Shown here in pieces: positions 1 through 11,490 of a stretch of 64,000 bases of DNA. Origin of the DNA: Gnetum montanum (Eukaryota; Streptophyta; Gnetopsida; Gnetales; Gnetaceae). A program made the translations under genes and the position numbers. The DNA lies in assembly GCA_015680685.1 (NCBI GenBank), contig MNCI01001903.1, positions 358,302-422,301 on the forward strand, read 5' to 3'. Each line of letters begins with the position of its first letter. The first letter of the stretch is position 1. The notes under the pieces were generated by a model. It was not told the origin of the DNA and ran no database searches. It saw nothing but the letters and a program-made list of their open reading frames with translations.

Positions 1-103
1 ACACTGCGGGCAGACACAGGAAAATATTCTAACTCTGGAGGGATCAAACTGCCAGAGCTTCGCTACTCTAAAACTGGGATCGCCAAACAAGGGTGAGTCG
101 CCT

Positions 104-113
104 CTTATTTATA
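104..113 (-). promoter_or_regulatory. TATA box of element A 3' LTR
   Basis: The minus strand reads TATAAATAAG. The same motif is kept at the equivalent place in A's other LTR (27447-27456) although the surroundings are strongly diverged. It would mark the U3/R promoter. Confidence 0.55.
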
Positions 114-128
114 AACATGGTGGCGGAC

Positions 129-223
129 TGCGATATCGCGTACGCGATATTGTAGGGAAGGACGCGATATCGCATACGCGATATTGCAGGGGATGTGATA
201 TCGCGTTGGCTGCGATATCGCGG
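129..223. repeat. Cluster of palindromic gatatcgcg units in the LTR
   Basis: The palindrome gcgatatcgc and close variants occur repeatedly in under 100 bp, partly as a tandem of about 46 bp and often paired as gatatcgcgtacgcgatat-like inverted units. The cluster sits just upstream of the TATA box in promoter orientation. Diverged versions occur at 27525-27545 and 45930-46015. It is rich in CpG, unlike its surroundings. Confidence 0.7.
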
Positions 224-1553
224 CCTATGCGAACTGCGTCTCATCAGGGTCCCCACGACTAAGAGAAAACCTATGGTGGCAATAACAAAATAGAAGGAAC
301 AAGAAAGATGGGAAAAATAACAATAGTGATGCTAATAAAATAGATGTCATGGATGGAGATGACATGAGAAATTGCTGATTGCAAGAAATGTTTAAGGAAA
401 AGAATTTAACAATTGCACCATAAAGAAATGTTAGTGGGTCCTTCCCAAAGTAGGCTCAGGCCTTTATGCCCTAACAACCCATAAACCAAAGAGTTTGTAG
501 GCTCTGGGAATGACACATGGAACAAGGGTTAAAAGCTTACCCACAAGAATTTACCAAGGAAAAACAATGCATCAACCAAAATATAGACTAATCATAAAAC
601 TGGCAATGAGGTGGAAAATGGGAAGAAAGATGGAGAGGAGAAAATGGAATAGAATCCCAAGAGCAAGGTTGTGTAAAGTCCCTTGTGTATTTTATGATTA
701 AGGTGACTGAGAAGAACTCATTCCAAATCCGGACTCAAACCAACTACATCCAGTGACCTCGCATCAATACACTTGACCAATCCATCCTCCGGAAGCAACA
801 AGAATACTTCCCCAAAGAGTCACCACCATTCCAAGGAGAGCGAGATGGAGAAGCAGGAAGCGAGAAAGGGCATTAGTTAGAGGGAACCTTCGGACATGGG
901 TAACATGTATTTTCAGTGCCATAACCAGTGCTTGTAACCCCATATTTCATTATTATGTCTAAGGGGTATGCTTTGAATTCCCACTAGTGTTTATTTTTTT
1001 GTGTGAGAACCACACCATGTAGAGACTTATTTGATTCATTCGACTTCCTGATGTTTGGTCATCGACGGAATGGTAGAAAACCCATGAAAAGCATCCAAGT
1101 ACCCAAGAGAATAGCTAGCACAAGTGCGTCGAATCCCCTTGAAGTCACACCCTTTTCAACCATTGAGTCCTTCCTTGGTTTGAAGAATACGAAGCCACCA
1201 ATTCATTAGCAAGTTTATTTAGAAAAAGGGACAGTACAGGTCCAAGCCAAGGGAGACCACAGAGTCGAATGGATGAATGGACAGTGTGGACTCATTACCT
1301 GTTTTATCAAAAGAACCATATCCTAGTATCAACATTGAAAATCAAAGGTAAAAACCAAACATTAACAACCAACATTATTATAATACAATCCATCATCATA
1401 AGCACTTATTGTAAGACAAGTAAAAGTAAATCAAACAAAGAAATAGTAAAAATCTGAACGATGGTGTAAGATAAAAAATAAGTAAAATTGAAAAATGTGC
1501 AAAATAAAAATGTGTAAAACAAAAATACAAAAGAAACTGAGGGCTTTGAATGG

Positions 1554-2999
1554 TTAGCATTTGTGGCCATCTCCCCCATGACTGAGGTGGTAGAAGGCAA
1601 TCTGAAATAGGGAGTAAGGTTGTCCACCAACAGAGGTATCATTGGTACTAGCTATCCTAGCCTCATGGAAAGGTTTGGTTTGTTGGATGTTGACCAATAG
1701 TTTCTGGTCTGGGCTCTCAGGTTTGTAAATCATCATGGCCCCTGAAGGAAAAGTTGCATGAATGACATAAGGTCCTTTCCACAACATTTGAAATTTGATT
1801 CATTATGGCACATGTGTGGGATTCTAGTAGAGAACCTTATCTCCTAGTTGATATTTAACTTTCCTAATCCTTAAGTCATGACATTTTTTATTGATGGCAT
1901 TGTGCAATTCGTTAGATGATAGGGAAGCTAATCGATTCTCATCTAGGAAGTTAAGGGTCATTAATCATTCTTTTTATGCTAGATCAAGGTCAAGGTTGAG
2001 ATCACACGCCATAGATAGTGTACGGAGTTCTACTTGAATGGGAAGCATTGGAAGTTTCCCGTACACTAACTCATAGAAAGAGTAGCCTATAGGGAGTTTC
2101 CATGTGGAGTGGTATGCCCAAAGAGCATCATTCAGTTTGATGCTCCAATATCTCCTATACTTACTAATAGTTCTTGTCAATATTTTTGTAATCTTCCTAT
2201 TGGTGACCTCGGCTTGACCATTTTCTTGAGGGTAGTATGGTGTAGTTAGTTTGTGTTTAACCCTTAAGCATTGCATCAGCTTCCGAAAAGTTGCAACTGT
2301 AAAATGTGTGCCATTGTTAGAAATAAGTGCACGAGGCATGCCAAACTTGTTTATGATTTTTTGTTGAACAAATCGTGCAGCTGTAGATGATGTACAATCC
2401 TTAATAGCGGCCGCTTCTACCCATTTTGTAAAGTAGTTAACGGCAACAACGATGTAAGATTTTCCATTGGACATTGGTGTAATGGGTCCCATAAAATCAA
2501 TTCCCCATATGTCGAAGGGTTCTAAAGCTTGAATCCATTATTGTGGACCCTCCATTCTAGCAGTCATTCCCCCATCACATTGACAATGCTTACAAGATTG
2601 GACAAAATGATGGGCATCCCAAAACAATGTAGGCCAATAATATCCTGCAAGTAGGATTTTAATGGTTGTTCATCTCCCAGCATAATGACCCCCACAAGGA
2701 CTCTCATGAGCGTCTTGAAGAACTCGCAGTTGATTTATATCTGGAACGCACCATCGAACTAAGCCATCAGGACATACTTTATAAAGTTGCCCATTGATTT
2801 CCATAAAATACTTGGCTTGGTGAAGAAATTGTTGTTTCTTTTTAGCATCTAACTCTTGTGGTGTTTTTTGTGTAAGAAGATAGGTGAGAATACTACTATG
2901 CCAGTTTGTCTCTATGGTCAATTGATTAGTTACTACACTTGCAAAGAGGGGTTCATTAGGGAAATGATCAGAAATTAGATACTCATCCTCTTTGTTGTC
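1554..2999 (-). pseudogene. Element A integrase (Athila-type Ty3/gypsy), decayed
   Basis: The minus strand carries a whole retroviral-type integrase broken by a few stops. The N-terminal zinc site is present (HESPCGGH, later CKHC, about 2560-2720). The core follows: the first Asp is kept in WGIDFMGP, the second is Asn in ISNNGTHF where SDNGTHF is expected, and the Glu is kept in [11 protein letters not shown]-terminal segment at 1554-1787 (KGPYVIHATFPSGA) ends beside the polypurine tract, so there is no room for the env-like ORF of some Athila elements. Integrase inserts the cDNA into host DNA; with Asp changed to Asn this copy should be inactive. Confidence 0.85.
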
Positions 3000-3350
3000 C
3001 CATCGCAATCGAGATAAATGATCAGCAACTATATTCTCAGTGCCTTTACGATCAATCATCGTAAGATCGAACTCCTGTAAGATTACAAGCCATCGTATAA
3101 TGCAAGGGCTCACCATTGGTTTATTCATTAGGAACCGTATTGCACTATGATCCATATGTACAAATACCTTATAACCCAATACATAGTGCCTAAATTTTTC
3201 TATTGCAAACACTACAGTCATTAACTATTTCTCTATTGTAGTGTAGTTAATTTGTGCACTAGAAATACTCCTACTTGCACAGTGGATGTAATAAGGGTGT
3301 TTTTGGCCATCTAGCTATGTAAGTACGGCTCCTAAGGCATAGTTGGACAT
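3000..3350 (-). pseudogene. Element A RNase H domain, decayed
   Basis: Frames on the minus strand read FHIMTDMSNYALGAVL, then FRHYVLGYKVFVHMDHSAIRFLM and finally VADHLSRL, the order of a Ty3/gypsy RNase H that removes RNA from the RNA:DNA hybrid in reverse transcription. Two in-frame stops interrupt it. It is followed directly by the integrase zinc finger, as normal for Ty3/gypsy pol. Confidence 0.85.
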
Positions 3351-4658
3351 GTCAGTCATTATGTGGAACGGTATGGACCAGTCAGAAGCTTGTAGGATAG
3401 GTGTTTCTATGAGCTTTTGTTTTAAAGTTTGGAAAGCTAATTCGCATTCCCTAGTCCATTCAAAAGGTACATCTTTTTTCATTAGTTTAACCAATGGTTT
3501 TACAACCTTTGAAAAGTTCTCAATAAAGTATCTGTAATAGCCAATGTGTCCAAGGAATGATCGAATATCTTTTACAATTTTAGGTTGCCAAGTAATTCCT
3601 TGGATAACTTTGATCTTTTAAGGGTCTACCTCTATCCTTGTTTGTGAGATCTTATGCCCTAGTACAATGCCTTATTTGATCATTAAATGGATTTTTTGCT
3701 AGTTGAGCCTTAAGTTGGTTTCTACACATTGTTTTAGTACTTGCTCTAACTAGTCCAAGGCTTGATCAAAGTTCGCTCCGTAGGTGGAGAAGTTGTCCAT
3801 GAAGACCTCCACATCGTTTCCTATTTGCTGCTGGAATATGCTTAGAACTAATAATTGAAACATTGTAGAGGAATTGCACAAGCCAAACGACATCTATTTG
3901 TATGAAAATGTTCCCCAATGACTAGTGAACATAGTTTTGGCTTGGTCTTCTGGGGCTATTTGTATTTGGTTGTACCCACTATACCCATCCAGAAAACTAT
4001 AGTAGTGATGCCCTACAATGGTATCTAAGACTTGGTCAATGAATGGCAACGGAAAGTGGTCTTTGAATGTTGCCATATTTAGTAGCCTAAAATCTATGCA
4101 CACCCTATATTTACCTCTCTATTTGGGCATAATAACTAAGGGACTAACCCATTCACTATCAAAAATGGGGTATATGAATCTAGCTTTTAAAAGCTGTTCG
4201 ATTTCTTCCTTAACCACTTACTTAAGCTTTGGGTTAAGTTGCCTTTGCAATTGTCTTTGAGGCTTCATGGAGGGATCGATGTAAATTCTATGTTGGCATA
4301 TCCTAGGATCTATTCTTGCTAATTCAGGATATGACCAAGCAAAGGCTTTTGCCCATTTATTTATTACCTTCAACAATCTCTCTTTTTGTTGAGGAGTGAG
4401 CTTAGTGTTAATGATTATCGATTTTTCATTCTTGAGAAATGTGTATTCCATACCAGTGGGCAATGGTTTTAACTCAAAGGGCTCATGCTTAAACTTATCA
4501 GGGATTTCCAACTTCCCCCAGTTGATATTTTCAAGGTCAAGACTTGGAAGTTGGTGATGGACTTGCTCTAATGTGTCTATGCTATTGATGTAAGCGTAAG
4601 TCAAACCCTCAATTGGTTCCATGCATATGGTTGAACTACTCTCTTGATCAGCTGTCAA
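3351..4658 (-). pseudogene. Element A reverse transcriptase and linker, decayed
   Basis: The minus strand starts with the protease-RT linker (4218-4658, including WGKLEIPDKFKHEPFELKPL and AWSYPELARIDP). The fingers and palm follow (CIDFRLLNMATFKDHFPLPF, then FLDGYSGYNQIQIAPEDQAK at 3894-4103), wording typical of Athila. The catalytic box reads FMDN where FMDD is expected, so one metal-binding Asp is lost. The thumb (RSFLGHIGYYRYFIENFSK) is readable. Several stops split the frame. The enzyme would copy element RNA to DNA in cytoplasmic particles; this copy cannot. Confidence 0.87.
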
Positions 4659-4789
4659 CCACTAGGTGCCTTCTTGTCTTGTGGCTACTGTATATAAGCA
4701 TCTTTGTATATTAGTCACTTGTGCACATTGATTACATGTAGGCAATGTTAAACGTTGTACAAACCATGACTTCTGCACTCAATTACACC

Positions 4790-5093
4790 CTGTGTCACTG
4801 TATGTGATGCACAGAACTTTCTTCTTCTTGATCTTTCCGAATGTGTTTTTCTTTGATATTTCTAGGGAAAGATCATAGATTCCTAGGTGCACATCAATTG
4901 TGCTTAGCCCTGCTCTTCCCATTATGATTGGGAAGGCCCCATTACTGTTGTTGACCTAAATCACTAGGAAATCGACTGGATACGACCATCCACAAACAGT
5001 GGTGACAATGTCCTCCACTAGTCCTAATGGGACAGTGATGGACTAGTCAGCCAACTCTAAATGAATGTTACTATTTTCTAATGAAGGTAGGTT
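4790..5093 (-). pseudogene. Element A protease, C-terminal half (split by element B)
   Basis: The minus strand reads a retropepsin C-terminal half: GLVEDIVTTVCGWSYPVDF, a stop, then GAFPIIMGRAGLSTIDVHLG, where the IIMGR block is the usual ILGRPWL region. The N-terminal half with the catalytic Asp lies 18.8 kb away at 23912-24308, because element B inserted between the two halves. The missing join is explained exactly by the target duplication at 5094-5098 and 23907-23911. Confidence 0.85.
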
Positions 5094-5098
5094 CCAGG
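5094..5098. repeat. Target site duplication of element B, left copy
   Basis: CCAGG directly precedes the LTR start tgtactgtcc and is repeated exactly after the other LTR end at 23907-23911. Five bases is the usual Ty3/gypsy length. Confidence 0.93.
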
Positions 5099-6935
5099 TG
5101 TACTGTCCAAAATCATCAGCGTAAGGCTAGAAGAAAAATGAACACCGAAAGATCTCCAAAGAGACACAGATGACCCTACCTTCACGTGAGGGCAAGCTGG
5201 AAAAATGAAGGCAGAGTGCCTTGGATGGTGTACGTGCAGATCAACCAACAACTTCCCTGAGCGTACGCTATGGCCTGCATTGGGGCTATCATTACGAAAT
5301 GTAAAACGAAGAGCGTAATGTAACAAAACAGAAACGTGAAATACGGTGTGTAAATGTACAGAGAATGTATTGCAGAAACATGCGGTAAAACGGAATAATG
5401 CAGAAAATGAACCAGAATAGCACAATGGAAGGAAAAATGAAACTATGTTGTATCAATTAACAAAATGTGCACTGGTCAAAACCTAGTTGCGTGTTTGGAT
5501 TGCAAGTCAAACGTTAAGCTCCGATGTGTGGTGTTTGTAGGTGCTGGGAATCACATGCATCCAGGCTCAGGATTGCTGGATTTCTTTTTCAAATTTTTGC
5601 CAACCCCATTTATGTTAATGAACAAGGTATTTATACATTTTTCTAGGCTCGGAAGTAGGATTTGTGAATGAGGTTAATGGCTATGAGATCCACAAAAAAT
5701 GGATCGCGTGATAGGTGTACATGGGTGGACTACGTTCTATACCAAGTGCACTGTATCTTACAATGCAAGCTGGCTTACGCTCATGGAAGCAGCATAAGAG
5801 CTTGACAAGCTCACAGATGGTGAAGCTTACAATGAAATTTATAATGAATTCCAAGAGGGATTGACTTTGGCTCACTTGAAACTTCATGGTCTCTTGAATT
5901 GACTACTGCAGGATGTCAATTTGAGTGGTTTGGTAGTTGTTTGAGGTGTCTCTTCTTCATCAAGGCTCCCAGCATGAGTTGATTTGGTCTTGGTATGCCC
6001 TCAGCATGCATCAGAAGTGCTTTTGTTTGGTCATGACCAGTGTTCACGCTGCCAGCGTGACCTCAGCATGACCAACTGGAAGTGACATATTTTGAGCTGA
6101 ATCTTGACCTTTGACGCCTATTATTTAAAGTGCAACTGCTACCTACTCTCTAGTATGGCTTGGATGCTAAATTTGAGTCTGTTCTTGCATTGATTTGAGC
6201 CACTTTTGATAGGTTACGCTGGGCTCATGCTGTCAGTGTGACCTTAGCGTGACCAAGCCAAAATGCCATGTTTCATGCTCGAATTTTGATTTTCTGGAGC
6301 TTGTGAACAAGTATAACTATTGCCTGACCTTGGGGGTTGAGTCGATGCTGAAAATTATGCTTGGGATTGCTTGATTTGACCTATTTTTTGTTTGGTCATG
6401 TTGGGCTCATGCTACAGTGTGACCCCAGCGTGACTTGGGCGTGTGTAAAAAAATCATATGATTTTGAGCTTAATTTTCGAGGTTCTGGAGGCTGGGAGCT
6501 ACAATGAACATCAATGAAGCTTGAGGGGAGTCTGCATGCTCGAATTCAAACTATTTGGACTTGGCTCCATGGCTCTGAAAGTTGGTCAAGCTATACTCAC
6601 GTTGTACTCATGCTGGGCAGTGTGACCTCAACATGAGTAGTAAGATTCATGTGATTCTGACTTGAAATCTTGGGTTCTTAATGCTGAAACTTGGAGTAGT
6701 CATCAATGGGCCCCAAGGAGGTTTTGCCCATTCAAATCAAGACCATTTTAACCAGATTTGGAAGCTTTCAGGGTTGGTCACATTGAGGGCAAGCTAGCTT
6801 GACCGCATGCACAAGCTAGCTTGAGCAAGCTGGACGTGAGTTCCATGCCTTAGTCAAGATTTGCCTCTTGAATGCCGAAAGAGCTTGAGTCATTCTTGTT
6901 TTGAAGTGTCTAAGTTGAAATTTTATGGTGTTTCA
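5099..6935 (-). repeat. Element B 3' LTR (1837 bp)
   Basis: It begins tgtactgtcc and ends ggtgtttca on the plus strand, so it reads TGAAACACC...GTACA in element orientation with TG...CA ends. It aligns along its length with 22047-23906. The inner part is full of short echoes of gcgtgacctcagcatgacc, a loose word-level repetition also seen in the non-pol part of B near 11.8-13.1 kb. Confidence 0.92.
5626..5635 (-). promoter_or_regulatory. TATA box of element B 3' LTR
   Basis: The minus strand reads TATAAATACC, identical to the copy in the other LTR (22574-22583). It lies about 530 bp from the U5 end. Confidence 0.6.
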
Positions 6936-6940
6936 TTGGA

Positions 6941-6948
6941 CCCTCTTT
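6941..6948 (-). other. Polypurine tract of element B
   Basis: The minus strand reads AAAGAGGG followed by TCCAA and then the 3' LTR start. It is short but lies where plus-strand DNA synthesis should be primed. Confidence 0.5.
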
Positions 6949-7961
6949 GTTGACGTCTGGAGGAATCCACTTGAGAGGCATCGACAAAGAAGTACAAAAC
7001 ACCATGAACAACCAAGTACCAAGCATTGTCTGTTGGCCCCTGGCTGAATGTCATCGCACCATGTTCAAAAGTACAAGGGATTAGGGGAAATGTAGTTCAA
7101 GATGCAAGGGAATTGATTGTAACCGGGGAAATCAAAACTTGATCAAGGGTGTCAATGTTTTAACTGCAGGAGAGGAGTTCTCTCATGTGAATGAGACAAC
7201 TTTTTTTTGGTCCTTGTCAACAACCAATATACAGCAAACTTGGAACCAAGGCATAGGGAATGCGTTCTTTGGAGAAACGGGGCCCTTGTGTCTTGTTTAA
7301 GGGATCCCATTATAAATAGCCAAAGCCATGCGATGATGTGCAACATGATCATTTGAGACATGAGTGTTTTCCCCAAGATAATTGCCTTCTCGCCTGGGGC
7401 TTGTATGAGAAGAGCCAATGGTCCTTAGTCCATGATGTCCATGGGGTCATGAAGACCTTTTCCGGGCATTTTTCTCTTTAACCTTTTTGTTCCTTTTCTT
7501 TTTCATTTTGTTTCTTATTTTCTTTTGTTTTTTTTTGTTTTTTTGAAATATTTTGCTTTCAGTGTTGTGCTCATGCTCATGAGCTTGCATTTGTATCATG
7601 TACTGTGTATTGTGCTTTGCGTTGCAACTGCTTAGAGAATCATAGTGTACAACAGTGTATCAAGAGCTTCAGGTGAGTATTGCATCAGGGAGATGTAAAT
7701 GAATAGGATAAAGGGAACATGATGAGGAAAAGAGAATGTATTAGGCGTAGGGAATGTACTTGTGAATGGATTGATGAACCCAGTTGCAAGCGTCAAGAAG
7801 AATATGATACCTTGTCTTCATGATGAGGTGCATCTATGCACGAACACCTCAAGCATGTCATCTTGCAAACACAACTCCAAGGGGAAAAGGAAACCACAAA
7901 TGATTCAGTTAGCTAAACACTTTAAACTTGAATGTAGCTGATGGAATGAAGCCATCATGTA
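6949..7961. other. Element B spacer between integrase and 3' LTR
   Basis: About 1 kb without credible coding. It has a T-rich run at 7480-7555. The open frame on the minus strand at 7152-7418 has no recognisable motif and is probably chance. Some Tat elements carry extra ORFs at this place; none is evident here. Confidence 0.6.
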
Positions 7962-9060
7962 GGATTGGCGAACTTGTTTCCATCCATGTCAGCAAGTTTG
8001 AATGCCCTGTTATCATATGCTTTGGTGACTAAGTAAGGCCCTTTCTAGTTAGCTGAGAATTTTTCTAAGTGTTCGCAGACTGCCTTGAGAACTAGATCAC
8101 CTTCCTTGATCGAGTGCTTATGTGGATCGTGTTGATGACGTCGTCGTCATTGTCTTTGGTACCATTTGATTTGATCAAGCGCTCGTACCCTTTCTTCCTC
8201 CACCAAGTCAAGGTTAGTGATGCGTAGCTCATTGTTCTGGCTTTCATCAAGGAGGCTAGAGAGCATTATCTGCAACGAGGGAACCTGTAACTCGAAAGGT
8301 AACACAACTTTAGATCCGTATACAAGGCTATATGGTGTCTGACCTGTGGACGTTTGATGCGTTGTTCGGTATGCCCATAATGCATAGATTAACTGCTTAT
8401 GCCATCGTCTCTTGCTTTGATTCAACATCTTTTTGAGCACCATGATGATCATTTTATTTGTAGACTCTACTTGACCATTACTCTGTCGGTAGTATGGTGA
8501 TGAAAATGAGCTTTTAATACCTAGGCTTTCACAGAAGCTTTTAGTATCCATACTGCTAAATTGTGGCCCGTTATCGGTGACTATGGTCATTGGAATACCA
8601 AAGAGGGTCACGATATTTTCTAATATGAAATTGCAAACATTTTTAGATGTGGTTTTCCTAAGGAGAATAGCTTCTACCCATTTTGTAAAATATTCGGTTG
8701 TGGTGATAATGAAGCTATGTCCTGCTACAGATGATGGTGTTATCAGCCCAATGATGTTTAATCCCCATTTTTTGAATGGCCATGTGATTTGTACAGTATG
8801 CAATTCATTAGGTGGTACGTGTATTAGGTTACCATGCCTTTGGAAAATGTTACATTTCCTGACCCTGGAGAAGTAATCATACTCCATGTGTGGCTAGTAA
8901 TAGCCCAAACGTCTAATTTTCATTGTCATTTCTTTGGTTGCTATATGCCCTCCGCACAGTCCTTCATGAACCTGTTCCATGATTGTTTGGCCATCGACGC
9001 TACTGATGCATGTCAACAGGATGCCTTCATAGGACCTGCGACACAATGTGTCTCCTATTA
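7962..9060 (-). pseudogene. Element B integrase, decayed
   Basis: The minus strand reads an integrase with a damaged zinc finger (VHEGLCGGH present, but KCNIFQ where CxxC is expected). In the core the first Asp position reads Asn (WGLNIIGL instead of WGMDIVGP), the second Asp is kept in VTDNGPQF, and the Glu in QSNGQVESTNK. The longest clean stretch is 8147-8887. The C-terminal part (EGDLVLKA, KGPYLVTKAYDNRAFKLADMDG) continues after a stop to about 7962. Loss of the first catalytic Asp makes it inactive. Plus-strand frames over this stretch are shadows. Confidence 0.88.
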
Positions 9061-9670
9061 ATGCATATTGCTGAGATCGTTTTCACACTACATCTTTTTG
9101 GGCACTTGTCAAATGTTGTGGTGGTTCGCCTTGTTGAAGATACTCTTTTATGTCATCATACCATTCTATTGCTTGTGTAGTGCTGACGGACACTATGGGT
9201 ATTTCGTTGAGAGCGTCGATCACAGGTTTGGCACAATTTGTTATAGAACTAGGCAACACATGGAACATCTTAAGTGTCATGTTCAAGGCTAGCGTAGCAA
9301 GTGCATCAGTAATGGTATTTTCGTTCCTAGGAATATGTTGCGCATCTACGTTGATCGATTATTTTAGCAAGTGTTTAGTCAGGTCATAGTATGGTTGCAA
9401 ATGAAAATCTTTTCATGTGTAAACCTCTATGACTTGATTTATTACCAACTGTGAGTCGCCTCGAACTACAAGATGTGTGATTCCCAAAGTTAGTGCTGCT
9501 ATAAGACCTCTAAGAAGACCTTCGTACTCTGCCATGTTGTTGGTACAAGGGAAGTTTAGTCGATAAGCAAAGGGGTGAATTTCTCTAAAGGGATATGTTA
9601 TGATGGCTGCAGCACTTCCTCCTTGGGATGTGCTTGCTCCATCGAAGTACAGGATTGCATCATAGTTATC
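9061..9670 (-). pseudogene. Element B second (archaeal-type) RNase H and linker to integrase
   Basis: The minus strand carries a second RNase H of the cellular type. All four catalytic acids are readable in order: Asp in AILYFDGAS (about 9641), Glu in NNMAEYEGLL, Asp in VVRGDSQLV and the late Asp in ITDALATLA. This extra domain, after the ordinary Ty3 RNase H, is established for plant Tat elements. A linker (9083-9286) then leads to the integrase zinc finger. One stop lies after NQVIEVYT and another before the zinc finger. The domain is better preserved than the integrase. Confidence 0.88.
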
Positions 9671-10130
9671 AGGCACCGTGTCTATGCTGTTAATATTCTC
9701 ATCAGGGAATTCGGGGTTGATTGTTGCTTGATCTTGTGTTAGTGATGCGGTCAACTTATTGGCTATTTCTTGACCCTTAGTGGAGGATTGAGTAACATAG
9801 CCTAGGTTAAATTCTACAATCATCGCCTTCCATCTAGCTATCCTACTTGATTCATAGATGTTGTTGGTGATAGCCCGAAGCATGTTGTCTTTGCAAATGA
9901 TATTGACTTGATTGCGGAAGAGGTAATGTCACCACTTTTTAAAAGAAAAGACAAGGACAAGACATGACCTTTCCACATCGTCATATCGTTGTTCATAGGC
10001 AACTAAGGCATGGCTTAAGTAGTAAATAGGGATCTCGGCTCCATCTTCTCATTTTTGGCAAAGCATGGACGCAATAGATGAATCGGATGTGGTGAGGTAG
10101 ATGTAAAAAGGTTTATCGCTTTGCGGGGGA
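9671..10130 (-). pseudogene. Element B Ty3-type RNase H and connection
   Basis: The minus strand reads PFYIYLTTSDSSIASMLCQK, a stop, then IPIYYLSHALVAYEQRYDDVE and HYLFRNQVNIICKDN. This is the canonical RNase H after RT but with poor catalytic matches (TSDSS for TDAS; CKDN for TDH). That agrees with the usual view that it degenerates to a structural domain in Tat elements once the second RNase H is present. Confidence 0.8.
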
Positions 10131-11080
10131 TGAACTATTGGTAGTTGAGCCAACTCCATTTTTATGTTTTTAAATGCTTCTTGGCACTGTTGAGTCCATT
10201 GAAAATGAACGTTCTTTCGCAGTAAATGCTGCATGGGTTTCAACTTGTCCATCAACTTTACAATAAAACGTCTAATGAATTGTAGTCTACCTTGTAGGCC
10301 ACGTAGTTCGATAAGGTTCTTAGGTGGTTGCATGCTAGTTATTGCTTTAACCTTATTTGCGTCCACTCGTATACCTATTTCGAAGACTACAAAGCCAAGC
10401 ATTTTTCCTGTTTTAACTCCAAAGGCGCATTTCTTTGGGTTAAGTCTAAGGTAGTATTTTAGGCAATGTTTGAGTATCAAGTCTAAGTCCTTTGCGTGTT
10501 GCTCGGTTTTTTTGGACTTGACTGCGATGTCGTCTACATAATCGTTGAGAAAATCAAGCATATAATCGCTAAATATATATGTCATTGCTCATTGGTATGT
10601 AGCACTAACTTTTTAAAGACCAAATGACATCATTGTATAACAGAATGTGCCCCAAGGTGTCATGAAGGTTATTCTGAGTTGGTGTTCTGGGTTGATCCTA
10701 ATTTGGTTGTATCTTGAGAATCCGTCCATAAAGGATAATAATGCATGCGCAACAGTTGAGTCAATGAGTTGATTGATACTAGGTAGCAGGAAGTCATCCT
10801 TGATAATGGCTATGTTGAGGTCACGGAAGTTAATGCATATGCAAATGCTTCCGTTCTTCTTGGGGACTACAACAATGTTGGATACCCAATCGGCATAGTC
10901 AATAGCTCAAATGAAATCAGCTTGGTAGAGCTTGGTGATTTCATTACGAACTGCCAACGCTACCTCAGGTTTAACCTTTCGTGCTTTTTGCTTTACTGGT
11001 CTAATTTTTTCATCAAGGATGATGTTATGCTAGATGATTCAAGGGTCTAGTCTTGGCATATTGGTATATGACCAAGCGAA
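10131..11080 (-). pseudogene. Element B reverse transcriptase, decayed
   Basis: The minus strand reads VVPKKNGSICICINFRDLN, then FMDGFSRYNQIRINPEHQ, then the intact catalytic box NDYVDDIAVKSK, followed by GFVVFEIGIRVDANKVKAI and RGLQGRLQFIRRFI. These are RT blocks in order, with about three stops, all before 10585 in reading order. The wording (YVDD, VKSK, EQHAKDL) is Tat-like. It is the best kept RT of the four elements in the window. Confidence 0.88.
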
Positions 11081-11490
11081 TGTTTTGATGTTATTCTTGA
11101 GCACTTGTGTAATGTCATTGGTAAGTTGTGGATTTAGTAGAGTACTCAGTTTTAATGTTTTAACTTAGCCGCTAGACATAGTGATGGGGACTTCAATGAG
11201 GGGATCTTCAGTGATGTTGTCGGCTTCTAAGTCCAATGTTTTAGTTATACCCTGGGGGTAGTCTGATGTTTCTTGAGTGGATGTCACGAAATGAGCATGA
11301 GTAGATGAGTCTAGATCTAGGGATTCTATATTAATCGCTCTTCTATTGATAGACAACGTTGAAAAGAGGTTCTTACTATCCATATGCTTGTTCTTGCCAA
11401 TTTAAACTGGGAGCACCATGAGCGAGATTGTCTGACGGGGGAGTTGCTATATAAACTAGCTTTGTGTAATTAATTTACATCTTGATGAAA
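11081..11490 (-). pseudogene. Element B pol linker before RT
   Basis: The minus strand continues upstream of RT as NNIKTFAWSYTNMPRLDP, the conserved AFAWSY...LDP lead-in, and then an acidic linker (11165-11383). A further coding-like stretch in another frame (SDNLAHGAPSLNWQEQAYG) ends around 11450. Coding character stops near 11480-11490. The next pol segment, protease, starts only at 17752. Confidence 0.65.

Larger units (their letters stand above)
1..1569 (-). repeat. Element A: 3' LTR, cut by the window edge
   Basis: This is the downstream LTR of the minus-strand Athila-like element A. The inner boundary is set by a purine tract on the minus strand (1570-1578) next to an LTR start reading TGGCCACA. 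The outer end lies beyond the window. Bases 1-255 match 27350-27555 in A's other LTR (shared actgtgggca-type block, a TATA box, palindromic gatatcgcg units) and also the LTR of element C at 45789-46051. From 256 inward the match to C continues weakly. Open frames on the plus strand here show no codon logic and are chance. Confidence 0.7.

Noticed and set aside
256-1553. Possible env-like region of element A between integrase and LTR
   Set aside because: The purine tract at 1570-1578 and similarity to C and D place this stretch inside the LTR; no membrane-protein frame is seen.
8577-9389. Chain of plus-strand open frames of 74-99 codons
   Set aside because: They lie opposite element B's integrase and second RNase H, whose motifs on the minus strand explain the openness.
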